The notes: a model not told the origin generated them from the sequence alone. A DNA stretch of 7,900 bases from Sulfurimonas sp. (GCF_023228785.1 NZ_JALOAN010000058.1:1-7900); one strand, 5' to 3'; counted from the first letter of the stretch, positions 1-6,919 are shown. Numbers and translations are program-made.

Positions 1-88
1 ACTCATCGAATATGATGAGACGGAAACTATATTTATAAATCCACACAATAAAAAAACAGAAGACTACATTACAGGGAGATTTGGATGA
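1..88 (+). CDS. pstB: Phosphate ABC transporter ATP-binding protein PstB, C-terminal end (partial)
   Basis: This is the last 28 codons of a gene that begins left of the window; the frame runs from base 2 and stops at TGA 86-88. The visible peptide starts LIEYDETETIFINP and ends TEDYITGRFG. That ending is the hallmark of PstB, whose E. coli version ends with nearly the same TEDYITGR(Y/F)G sequence. PstB is the cytoplasmic ATPase that powers high-affinity phosphate import through PstSCAB. Its stop codon overlaps the phoU start, as expected for the conserved pstB-phoU order. None of the Walker motifs lie in the window, so the call rests on the C-terminal signature plus the neighbour. Confidence 0.85.
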   Translation, partial: LIEYDETETIFINPHNKKTEDYITGRFG

Positions 89-756
89 TGCTAAAAACAT
101 ATAAAGAAAAATTAAAAAATATAGAAGATGAAATTTTTAGAGTTGCAACTGATGTTGTTCAGTCATTAGAGTTATGTTTAAAGGCATTAAAAGAAGAAAA
201 TATCAATGATTTGAAAAATATAGATATAAGTGAAAAAAAACTACAAGTTAAATCAAATGAGATTGATAACTTAATAGTAAGCACTCTAGCTCTTTATTCA
301 CCAGAAGCAAGAGACTTAAGACAGCTTGTCTCTTTTTTAAAGATTACAAATGAATTAGTAAGAACTGGTTCAAATGCAAAAGATTTTGCAAAAAAATTTA
401 AGAAATCTTATAGTGATGACTTAAATACAAAGATGATTTTAGAGTACTCAATCCCTTTGCTTAAGTCTGCTCTTTTATCTCTGCAAACGGCTATAACAAT
501 CATAGATGAAACTGATGCTAAACATATTGAAGAAAAATATCATAGAGTGATTGTAGAAGAGAGTAAAACTGATGATTTATACTTAATGATTGAGAAAAAT
601 ATTTTAAAACTTATCTCGACAAATCTTGATCTCTCAAAAGAATATTTCGATATGTTAAGCGCTCTTAGAAGACTTGAAAAAATTGCTGATAGAGCAGTCT
701 CAATTGCGAAGTTACTACAATTTGCCCAAGTTGGAGGAGATATCGTACAATCATAA
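85..756 (+). CDS. phoU: Phosphate signalling/transport regulator PhoU
   Basis: A 223-aa, almost entirely helical cytoplasmic protein of normal PhoU length. PhoU links the Pst transporter to the PhoR/PhoB-type two-component system and represses the Pho regulon when phosphate is plentiful. The family is built from two three-helix bundles, each with a metal-binding E(R/K)xxD-type motif. The second copy is intact near residues 197-202 (LEKIAD, with E198 and D202). The first, near residues 89-97, reads NELVRTGSN, so the usual acidic residues are V92 and S96. The PEARDLRQLVSFLKI segment just before it is typical of the family. Two adjacent ATGs (85 and 88) are possible starts; GGGAG at 74-78 serves either, and both overlap the pstB stop, so translation is probably coupled. 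The PsiE-like gene follows 4 bases after the stop. Confidence 0.9.
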   Translation: MMLKTYKEKLKNIEDEIFRVATDVVQSLELCLKALKEENINDLKNIDISEKKLQVKSNEIDNLIVSTLALYSPEARDLRQLVSFLKITNELVRTGSNAKDFAKKFKKSYSDDLNTKMILEYSIPLLKSALLSLQTAITIIDETDAKHIEEKYHRVIVEESKTDDLYLMIEKNILKLISTNLDLSKEYFDMLSALRRLEKIADRAVSIAKLLQFAQVGGDIVQS

Positions 757-760
757 CTGT

Positions 761-1258
761 ATGAGATATTTTATTATGAAAGAAGCAATAAGAAAAATAA
801 AAAAATACTTTAGCACCAATTATGAAGTCTTAGTAGCGACATTTATTTTTTTACTAATAATAATTATGTCAGCTGAATTTTATAAGGCTATTATTCTTAT
901 GTTGGAGTTTATTGTTATTATGGAGATTGTAAAGATGGTCTCTGATTTTATAAAAAAAGAGACTTTGCGACTTCGATTTGTGATCGATATTTTTATTATA
1001 TTTTTAATTAGAGATGTCATCATCTTAAGTGCAAATAAACACAGAGATTACTTCGATATAGTATTTTTACTATTTGTAATATTTGTGTTTTTTATTTTTA
1101 GGATTCTCGCTGTTAAGTTTTCACCAGGAATTATAAGTTTATCTAAAAAGAAGAGTATAAAACGTGATGAAAATAAAGCGAGTAAAAAAGTTTTAAGTAA
1201 CGATCAAAGAAGAGAACAATCCTATCAACCCACCAAAAACTCCGCCCCAAACAACTAG
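761..1258 (+). CDS. PsiE-like phosphate-starvation-inducible membrane protein
   Basis: A 165-aa predicted inner-membrane protein. After a short basic N-terminus (KEAIRKIKKYF) come about four hydrophobic helices, at roughly residues 18-38, 40-60, 76-93 and 102-122. A lysine-rich, hydrophilic tail of about 40 residues follows. The central segment ETLRLRFVIDIFIIFLIRDVI matches what I recall of the PsiE family (basic loop, then a helix ending in a conserved Arg). E. coli PsiE is shorter (about 136 aa) and induced by phosphate starvation; its biochemical role is unknown. Position directly after phoU supports the call. The start is uncertain: ATG 761 or ATG 776 are the choices. The only strong Shine-Dalgarno-like string (GGAGGAG, 733-739) lies 21 bases before 761, so the gene may depend on coupling to phoU. 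The 3' 66 bases overlap the opposing DUF445 gene. Confidence 0.62.
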   Translation: MRYFIMKEAIRKIKKYFSTNYEVLVATFIFLLIIIMSAEFYKAIILMLEFIVIMEIVKMVSDFIKKETLRLRFVIDIFIIFLIRDVIILSANKHRDYFDIVFLLFVIFVFFIFRILAVKFSPGIISLSKKKSIKRDENKASKKVLSNDQRREQSYQPTKNSAPNN

Positions 1259-1906
1259 CCAGTCAAGATGTTCTTTTATTAGTTTTTGGACTATCTCTTT
1301 TACTATTTGAGGGGTTAGCTCATCTAGTCTTGAGTCTATGACTTGCTCTATTGAGACTAACATATCATCGCTCAGAGATGAGTTTTGCATGTGGTTTTGA
1401 AGTGTGTTGTTAAATGCTTCGCTTGCTACTATTTTTGAGACTGCACTTTGCATTTTTTTAGAAAATGGTTCACGAAGAGACTCTAGAGCTTTTTCTCCTC
1501 CAAACATCCCAAGCATTCCACCAAACGAGGACTCCATTACAGTTTTTGAGAGTGCATCAAAAGCTAGAGAAAAGTCAGTTTCTCTAATGATTGGCTCTAG
1601 ATCTATCTTTTTTTCTTCATTTTTAAAGAAGTTATTTAGTTGCTCTTTTGTAAAAAACTCACTCATCATAAGTTCTTTTATTGAGGTTTTAAAAGCTTCA
1701 AACCTAGCAGGAATAACACCAGATCCATAAAGAAATGGAACTCTCTCAAAAAGCATATGAATGGCTAGTTGGTTTGTAATAGCTCCTGAGAGTGCAAAAA
1801 GAGAGGTTAAAAGAAGTAGTGAGCTGTATTCATCAGCTACTACAAAAGATAAAACTGCTAAAATCACAGCTATAAAATGAGTTAAAAAACTTTTACTGAT
1901 CTTCAA
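1193..1906 (-). CDS. DUF445 family membrane protein
   Basis: A 237-aa protein with N-terminal hydrophobic helices (about residues 8-24 and 28-48), a long amphipathic helical middle and a C-terminal membrane helix (about 216-236). Residues 40-68 carry the DUF445 signature: GAITNQLAIHMLFE, then a short loop and GSGVIPAR. DUF445 proteins are widespread inner-membrane proteins of unknown function. The start is TTG (1904-1906): on the minus strand an AAAGGA ribosome binding site (1918 down to 1913) lies 6 bases upstream, and the peptide then begins with a basic residue pair and a hydrophobic run. A TATAAT box lies a little further upstream. The gene is monocistronic, divergent from the 1990 gene and convergent with the PsiE-like gene, overlapping its tail by 66 bases. 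Confidence 0.85.
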   Translation of the reverse strand: MKISKSFLTHFIAVILAVLSFVVADEYSSLLLLTSLFALSGAITNQLAIHMLFERVPFLYGSGVIPARFEAFKTSIKELMMSEFFTKEQLNNFFKNEEKKIDLEPIIRETDFSLAFDALSKTVMESSFGGMLGMFGGEKALESLREPFSKKMQSAVSKIVASEAFNNTLQNHMQNSSLSDDMLVSIEQVIDSRLDELTPQIVKEIVQKLIKEHLDWLVVWGGVFGGLIGLFSSLIVT

Positions 1907-1932
1907 TATTTTTCCTTTAATTTAAGAGTGGA

Positions 1933-1938
1933 ATTATA
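1933..1938 (-). promoter_or_regulatory. Promoter -10 box for the DUF445 gene
   Basis: A perfect TATAAT is read on the minus strand here. It predicts a start point near 1926, about 8 bases before the AAAGGA ribosome binding site of the DUF445 gene. No convincing -35 hexamer is seen, which is usual for sigma-70 promoters of Campylobacterota. The box overlaps a plus-strand TATACT at 1935-1940. Confidence 0.55.
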
Positions 1939-1940
1939 CT
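1935..1940 (+). promoter_or_regulatory. Candidate -10 box for the 1990-6861 operon
   Basis: TATACT on the plus strand would start transcription near 1947, giving a leader of about 43 bases before ATG 1990. An alternative -10, TATAAA at 1965-1970, would give a much shorter leader. No -35 hexamer is visible for either. The site shares four bases with the opposing TATAAT box. Confidence 0.35.
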
Positions 1941-1989
1941 AAATAAGAGATTAGTTATAGATTTTATAAAACAACGGGTATGGAGCTTT

Positions 1990-2763
1990 ATGTACACATT
2001 TATAGAAAAACTTAACAAAACTGAGGCGAAGTTTTTAGCACAAGTTGTCTCACAAGTCGAGATGAGCGATGCTAAGTTTAAGTGTTACATTATTAACAAA
2101 AGAGACTTTACAGATGAGCTTAACTTTGCTGAGTTTTTGTCAAAAACCTTAGAAATAAAAGAAGAAGATTGCGTTTTTTATACAAGCTACTTTACAACTT
2201 TAGAGATCCAACATGACTTTTTTAGAGTCTTTATCTCAGAGAAACTAAAGCCATACTTTGCAAACTTAAGTAAGAACTACGACATAAACTCACTCGAAGC
2301 TATTTTTACTAAAGAAGATACAAATGCACTAGTGAAAAAAACAAAAGTACTAGATCCAAAGAGTGATGATCTTAACTTAAAAATAAAAAGAGTTGTGAAC
2401 TTTTTTGATCAAGAGAGAAAAAAACTTCAAAGAAACTTTATAAGAAAAGAGCATAGAAATATGGACGCAGAGTATATGTTAAGGCTTCATCTAAAAGAGA
2501 CAAACAGAACTCCAGAGATGTTTTTTGATGCGATAAGATGGCTTTTTTCTAACAACCCAAAAGCCGCTTTTCATAGAGACTACATTATGAACATAGCAAA
2601 ACTAATAGAGCATTACAACACACTAGAGCATCAAGCTATGCACTCAAAAGAAGCAGTAGAGTTTAACGAAGAGGCTCAAACATGGGCAAATATCTATAAA
2701 AAACAGGGTATGAATGATGCTGAGATCATAGAAAAATTAAGAGAAGCTGGATTTGTAAAATGA
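1990..2763 (+). CDS. Hypothetical protein, first gene of RND-associated operon
   Basis: I do not recognise this 257-aa protein. It has no signal peptide or membrane helix and is predicted to be mostly helical and cytoplasmic. Visible parts are an N-terminal half of mixed character (1-115), a strongly charged lysine/arginine-rich stretch at about 128-156, and a helical segment at about 172-212. The C-terminal segment of about 30 residues includes KQGMNDAEIIEKLREAGF, which looks like a small helical module. The spacing of W, F, I and K-L in residues 183-205 faintly recalls a short helical motif seen near the C-terminus of some phage or plasmid replication proteins, but this is memory-based and weak. 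ATG 1990 has GGAG at 1982-1985. The stop overlaps the next start as ATGA, so the two proteins are probably translationally coupled. Confidence 0.75.
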   Translation: MYTFIEKLNKTEAKFLAQVVSQVEMSDAKFKCYIINKRDFTDELNFAEFLSKTLEIKEEDCVFYTSYFTTLEIQHDFFRVFISEKLKPYFANLSKNYDINSLEAIFTKEDTNALVKKTKVLDPKSDDLNLKIKRVVNFFDQERKKLQRNFIRKEHRNMDAEYMLRLHLKETNRTPEMFFDAIRWLFSNNPKAAFHRDYIMNIAKLIEHYNTLEHQAMHSKEAVEFNEEAQTWANIYKKQGMNDAEIIEKLREAGFVK

Positions 2764-3284
2764 GTATAAAAGAAGCAAAACTTATAGTAAATGAGTACGA
2801 TTTAAGCACAGATGAGAGTAGTTTTGAGATAGCACTAGAAGCCCTTGCGAAGTTTGGCTCAGCTAGAGCAGTTTTACTTGAGGGTTTAAAACCTCAGTAT
2901 AAGTACTTAAAAAAAGTCTCAAAACTCTTAGCCATGCTAGATGAAAAACCACAAAACGATGCAGATGCACAGGCAATAAGTTCTTTAATGTATGAGATCT
3001 ACAAAACTGTCTCAAACGACTCAAAAAGTAGAGGCGAAAACATACGAGATCTAATGGCTGCAATAAATGTGCGAAAAACATTTAACCCCTCAAACAAAGA
3101 GCTTTGGGTTATGAACTATCTTGGTGGAAGAGAGTTTATACTAAACATAACATACCAAGAACCAAATGCACTAGAGAGAAAAATCATAGAGGCTTTAAAA
3201 AAGTATGATACTTTTGCAGATACACCAAACCAAGATGTAATAGAAAATAGACATATAAACGATTTGGCAATACAGAGATATTAA
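2760..3284 (+). CDS. Hypothetical protein, second gene of RND-associated operon
   Basis: An unrecognised 174-aa soluble protein with no signal peptide and no membrane segment. The first 110 residues look all-helical (for example the ALEALAKFGSARAVLLEGL run near 27-45). A possible beta-containing part around 115-135 has the striking string ELWVMNYLGGREF. A charged helix at about 138-150 (ALERKIIEALKKY) precedes a polar tail. Its ATG overlaps the stop of the previous gene by 4 bases (ATGA), with a GGA at 2749-2751 as a modest ribosome binding site. Tight coupling suggests a functional partner of the 257-aa protein. No function can be given. Confidence 0.75.
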   Translation: MSIKEAKLIVNEYDLSTDESSFEIALEALAKFGSARAVLLEGLKPQYKYLKKVSKLLAMLDEKPQNDADAQAISSLMYEIYKTVSNDSKSRGENIRDLMAAINVRKTFNPSNKELWVMNYLGGREFILNITYQEPNALERKIIEALKKYDTFADTPNQDVIENRHINDLAIQRY

Positions 3285-3302
3285 AAATTAGAGGAAATTA
3301 TA

Positions 3303-3722
3303 ATGAAACAAGAGAGTTATGAACTTTTTAAAAGTGCTACAGTCGATGAAATAACAGCTTATTTAGCAAAAGAGTTACAAACAAAAAATGAGCCTGAATT
3401 TTGGGCTAGTAGAGTTGTTCCTTTTAGTGAAGCAATACTAAGCGTACTTGTAGTTTTAAGAGATAAGAAAAAACTCTTTAACCCAGAAGGCAAAGAAGTA
3501 GAGGAGCTAACTCCCGAGCTTTTTTTTAGATGGAGTGACTTTGTAAGTTTAAAATCTCTTGCATTTAAAATGCAAAAATCAGATGAGGATATAGATCTTA
3601 GTAAATTAGGAACTTACTTGAGTGCGAACAACGTAAATCTAGAAGATGAACAACTTGATTTTCCTATTTCAACTTACAATCTTCATCAAGGTGTAAGCAC
3701 TGTTATAAAGACACTTTTGTAA
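3303..3722 (+). CDS. Hypothetical protein, third gene of RND-associated operon
   Basis: A 139-aa soluble, helical protein of unknown role. ATG 3303 is preceded by GAGG at 3291-3294, a well-placed ribosome binding site, 18 bases after the previous gene. Residues about 30-55 read EPEFWASRVVPFSEAILS followed by VLVVLRDKK; the pattern FW-x-x-R, a hydrophobic helix, then LRDK is reminiscent of the helical region that follows the ATPase domain in some type IV coupling proteins (TrbC/DotL-like). There is no Walker motif and no ATPase here, so this could be a detached helical module or mere coincidence. The stop lies only 4 bases before the RND gene, which has no clear ribosome binding site of its own, so expression of the permease may be coupled to this gene. 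Confidence 0.75.
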   Translation: MKQESYELFKSATVDEITAYLAKELQTKNEPEFWASRVVPFSEAILSVLVVLRDKKKLFNPEGKEVEELTPELFFRWSDFVSLKSLAFKMQKSDEDIDLSKLGTYLSANNVNLEDEQLDFPISTYNLHQGVSTVIKTLL

Positions 3723-3726
3723 AAAC

Positions 3727-6700
3727 ATGATGAAATTTATAAGTTACTTTATAGTAAACAAGCGACTAAATTATATGTTACTTGTTTTTTTAACATATAT
3801 GGGCATAAATGCCTATATAAATATCCCAAAAGAGATCTTTCCAAATGTTGAACTTGACCAGATAAGCGTTCGTGGTGCTTATAGTGGAGCTAGTGCTAGT
3901 GTTATGGATAAGATGGCTGTTCGAGATATTGAAGAAGAACTCAGCAATATAAGTGGGATAGATAAGACTGAGACAGTTATCACTCCTGGTGCATTTGTAG
4001 TTCTTCTTACACTTAATGAGGATGCAAACAAAGTAAACTTGTTATCTCGCGTAAAAGACTCCATCGCTCTAACAAGGAAGTATTTACCATCAGATATGAA
4101 CGAGCCAGTAGCTACGCTACTAGAGAGATCTAGATCTCTTATAAATCTTTCTCTATCTTCAGACAGCATTACAAAGGGTGAATTAACACAAAAAGCCAAA
4201 GAGATAAAGGTGAAAATCTCTAGGATGAAGAATATTAGTGAGATACTTATCCGTGGAGATTCAAAGGAAGAGGTCTCTATAAGTATAAATTCTGAGGCAC
4301 TTTTGGCTTATGGTTTAAAGCACTCTAGTGTTTTAGAAGCTATATCAGATCTCTCTTATATCTTTCCTATAGGAGATATAGAACAAAGAGGAAACTTTGT
4401 ATATCTCTCAACCGTACATGGCAAAGCGGATATATATGAGTGGCAAGAGAGCATCTTAAATATTGACTCAAAGTATGTAAAACTAGGCGATATTGCAAAG
4501 GTGGCAATCGAGTATCCACAGACTGAAACACTTGCATCTTTTAACAACTTACAGACTCTAAATCTTGTCATCTCAAAAGCAGAAGAGGGTAACTCTATAA
4601 CTCTCTCAAAAGAGCTAAGAGAGTATACAAAAGTATTGGAAAAACAATATCCAAAGATCTCATTTAACTTCTTTAGAGACTCTTCTAAAATTGTAAAAGA
4701 GAGGTTAGATACTGTTATATCAAACCTGATGTTAGGTCTTACTCTAGTCTTTATATCTATGTGGGTATTGATAAATTTACGGGTAGCTCTTGTTGTAGCT
4801 ATGGGGATTCCTTTTTCTTTTATCATTGGACTTCTTTTTATCTACTATATGGGATACTCAATAAATATCGTCTCACTTTTGGGTGCTTTGATAGTCATCG
4901 GTATAGTTGTTGATGATGCCATTGTTGTGGGTGAGAATATTCAAAGACATATAGATGAGGGCATGGACAATTATGAAGCGGCCATTATAGGTGTTAAAGA
5001 GATGCTGCTTCCTGTTACACTTGCAACTATTTCTACTGTTATGGCATTTTTACCTATATTTATGCTTCATGGTGAGATTGCTCTGTTTTTTGTGCTAATT
5101 CCCATAGTTGTGATAATGATTTTGTTAGGTTCACTTATAGAGAGTTTCTTCTTTTTACCACTTCACGCACAAGAGATACTTAGAAAAAGTAACAACTTTT
5201 TAGATTGGACGCCATTTCAAAACCTCTATGTTAGAGTCTTATCTTATTTTATAGAGTATAAAAAAATCTTTTTAGCTCTTTTTATCATCATAATTCCCTT
5301 AGTTACATATTTTACTGCAAGCTCAATGAGGTTTCAGTTTTTTCCAAATTTTGATGGAAACAATCTCTATATATCTGGCAAGATGGATATAAATACACCT
5401 CTTGAAGATACCTATGCAATTGCAAAAGAGATACAAGAGACTCTCCTTCTTCACTCTGATGAATTTGCATTAAAGGAGATATCATCAACCACGGGGTATA
5501 GAAGAAGCTTATCTGGAGATACTCAAAGAAATAATAGTGTTTTTTATATAACTATGGAACTTTATGATAGAGAGGATAGTGACTGGATAAACAAGTACTT
5601 AAACCCTGTTTTAAACTTTAGTTTTGACTTTAACAACCCTGATAAAAGAAGACAAAAGCAAACTTTCGAGCTCTCGCCTCGTCTTAAAGAACTAGTCATG
5701 CCATTTAAAGAGAAGTACAACATGGTAGAACTTGGAGTAATAGAAGATCAATCAGGACTTATAAGAAGTGATATTCAGATAAATCTCTCAGGAAGTAATG
5801 ATGCAAAACTAGAAGATGCCATAAGAAAACTAGAGGGTGAAATATCTAAGCTAGAGGGCATAAAAAACTATAGTAACAATATCAAGTACGGAAAAATGGA
5901 ATACAAGATCAAGATAAACTCTTATGGAGAGAGTTTAGGTCAAAGTGAGGCTTCTATTGCTAAAGTTTTAAGCTCTTACTTTTTGGAAAAAAAACAAGCT
6001 ACAACATTTAATGAACGCGGAGTTATGGAGATAAAGACTAAGGATAGTAACAAAGATGATATTCAAAACTTTCTTGATTTTAACATAGCGTTAGCTGATG
6101 GTAGATTTGTAAAATTAACTGATATAGCGAGTATCGTTGAGGTTAGAGATTATGAAAAGATTGATAAACTAAATGGCAATATAGTAAAAACACTATTTGC
6201 TAGTGTAGATAAACGAATCATCACTCCAACAGAGATCTTAGATGATCTTGAAGATTCTATAGAGGAGATAAGTAATTCTGGGATTAATGTAGAACTTTTA
6301 GGGGAAAAAGAGAAAAAAAGCCAGATGGGAGCTGACATGAAATCAGCAGTTGGACTTGCATTGTTTTTAATTTTTTTAACACTTTTACTGATTTTTTCAA
6401 AAATAAAATATGTACTTATGGTTATGAGTGTCATACCTCTTTCGATCTTGGGAGCTTTAGTTGGACACAAACTCTTAGGAATCAACCTTACTATGCCATC
6501 TGCTATAGGGATATTGGGACTTGCTGGGGTTGTTATAAATGATGGGATCATTATGCTTGATTTTTTGCATGGGACTCGTAAATCAGAGGAGTTTTTTAAA
6601 CGTGCAAAGCAGAGACTTCGCCCTATTGTTATAACTTCTGTAACTACATTTTTAGGTCTATTTTCTCTGATATTTTATGCAACTGGACAAGCAGTTATAC

Positions 6701-6861
6701 TCCAACCTATCGCTGTTTCTATTGGTTTTGGACTAATGTGGGGAACCTTTTTAAACCTAATGTATCTACCAACACTCTATGCAATGGTTAACAAAATCGA
6801 GCCTATTTCAAAAACAAAAGATACAAAATACCCCATAAAAGAAACACAAAAAGCCCAATAG
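3727..6861 (+). CDS. RND superfamily efflux permease (AcrB/HAE1-type fold)
   Basis: A 1044-aa inner-membrane proton-driven exporter, close to the usual length of AcrB-type permeases (about 1050 aa). The layout is canonical: TM1 at about 14-33, a large periplasmic porter/docking loop to about 330, and TM2-6 at about 331-475. TM7 follows at about 512-532, then a second periplasmic loop to about 868 and TM8-12 at about 872-1015. TM4 keeps the proton-relay aspartates (GIVVDDAIVV, D396 and D397, equivalent to AcrB D407/D408). TM10 reads GLAGVVINDGIIMLDF, so the AcrB lysine K940 position is I937, while the neighbouring Asn (N938) is kept; this is common in RND branches outside the AcrB group. Substrate cannot be inferred. 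No adaptor (MFP) or TolC-like gene is adjacent. Start is ATG 3727 (or 3730), and the 3' end overlaps the opposing micro-ORF. Confidence 0.93.
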   Translation: MMKFISYFIVNKRLNYMLLVFLTYMGINAYINIPKEIFPNVELDQISVRGAYSGASASVMDKMAVRDIEEELSNISGIDKTETVITPGAFVVLLTLNEDANKVNLLSRVKDSIALTRKYLPSDMNEPVATLLERSRSLINLSLSSDSITKGELTQKAKEIKVKISRMKNISEILIRGDSKEEVSISINSEALLAYGLKHSSVLEAISDLSYIFPIGDIEQRGNFVYLSTVHGKADIYEWQESILNIDSKYVKLGDIAKVAIEYPQTETLASFNNLQTLNLVISKAEEGNSITLSKELREYTKVLEKQYPKISFNFFRDSSKIVKERLDTVISNLMLGLTLVFISMWVLINLRVALVVAMGIPFSFIIGLLFIYYMGYSINIVSLLGALIVIGIVVDDAIVVGENIQRHIDEGMDNYEAAIIGVKEMLLPVTLATISTVMAFLPIFMLHGEIALFFVLIPIVVIMILLGSLIESFFFLPLHAQEILRKSNNFLDWTPFQNLYVRVLSYFIEYKKIFLALFIIIIPLVTYFTASSMRFQFFPNFDGNNLYISGKMDINTPLEDTYAIAKEIQETLLLHSDEFALKEISSTTGYRRSLSGDTQRNNSVFYITMELYDREDSDWINKYLNPVLNFSFDFNNPDKRRQKQTFELSPRLKELVMPFKEKYNMVELGVIEDQSGLIRSDIQINLSGSNDAKLEDAIRKLEGEISKLEGIKNYSNNIKYGKMEYKIKINSYGESLGQSEASIAKVLSSYFLEKKQATTFNERGVMEIKTKDSNKDDIQNFLDFNIALADGRFVKLTDIASIVEVRDYEKIDKLNGNIVKTLFASVDKRIITPTEILDDLEDSIEEISNSGINVELLGEKEKKSQMGADMKSAVGLALFLIFLTLLLIFSKIKYVLMVMSVIPLSILGALVGHKLLGINLTMPSAIGILGLAGVVINDGIIMLDFLHGTRKSEEFFKRAKQRLRPIVITSVTTFLGLFSLIFYATGQAVILQPIAVSIGFGLMWGTFLNLMYLPTLYAMVNKIEPISKTKDTKYPIKETQKAQ

Positions 6862-6919
6862 CACCAAAGACTATAATTAGTCTGATGCTAAAATGAAAGA
6901 GAAATTTTAAAAAGCTCAC
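6803..6919 (-). CDS. Putative 38-aa single-pass membrane micro-protein
   Basis: A 38-codon open frame that starts with GTG (6919-6917) and ends with TAG (6805-6803). The start overlaps the rhodanese stop as GTGA, a typical coupling arrangement. The peptide begins MSFLKFLFHFSIR and continues as an unbroken hydrophobic helix from about residue 14 to 37 (GAIGLFVFLLWGILYLLFL), ending in a single lysine, so it would be a single-pass membrane protein. It fills the otherwise empty gap 6862-6915, but its last 59 bases lie antisense to the lysine-rich tail of the RND gene, where a hydrophobic antisense frame can arise from AAA/TTT complementarity alone. There is no strong ribosome binding site. No family is recognised. 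The overlap and gap-filling favour a real gene, but proof is lacking. Confidence 0.45.
   Translation of the reverse strand: MSFLKFLFHFSIRLIIVFGAIGLFVFLLWGILYLLFLK

Noticed and set aside
674..760. Upstream TTG start for the PsiE-like gene within phoU
   Set aside because: It would add a hydrophilic 29-residue extension read entirely or mostly within phoU coding sequence, with no ribosome binding site and no likeness to the family's N-terminus.
1404..1730. Plus-strand open frame opposite the DUF445 gene
   Set aside because: It is serine-rich and lacks family features or a ribosome binding site, while the opposite strand carries a clear DUF445 protein.
2863..3081. Minus-strand open frame opposite the 174-aa gene
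   Set aside because: Its leucine/arginine-rich content is an antisense shadow of the operon gene, with no coding context.
4124..4139. Perfect 16-base palindrome AGAGATCTAGATCTCT
   Set aside because: It lies inside conserved RND coding sequence (LERSRSL), in a region with no other regulatory context; a chance result of codon choice is more likely than a binding site.
3879..4826. Two minus-strand open frames opposite the first half of the RND gene (3879-4199 and 4356-4826)
   Set aside because: They are antisense to conserved RND coding sequence and show no recognisable domains.
6150..6551. Minus-strand open frame opposite the RND C-terminal half
   Set aside because: It is antisense to conserved transmembrane and porter coding; serine/isoleucine-rich shadow.
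6868..6883. Hairpin AGACTA-TAAT-TAGTCT just after the RND stop, as a terminator
   Set aside because: The stem is only 6 pairs, AT-rich, and lacks a T-run afterwards; it also lies within the opposing micro-ORF.
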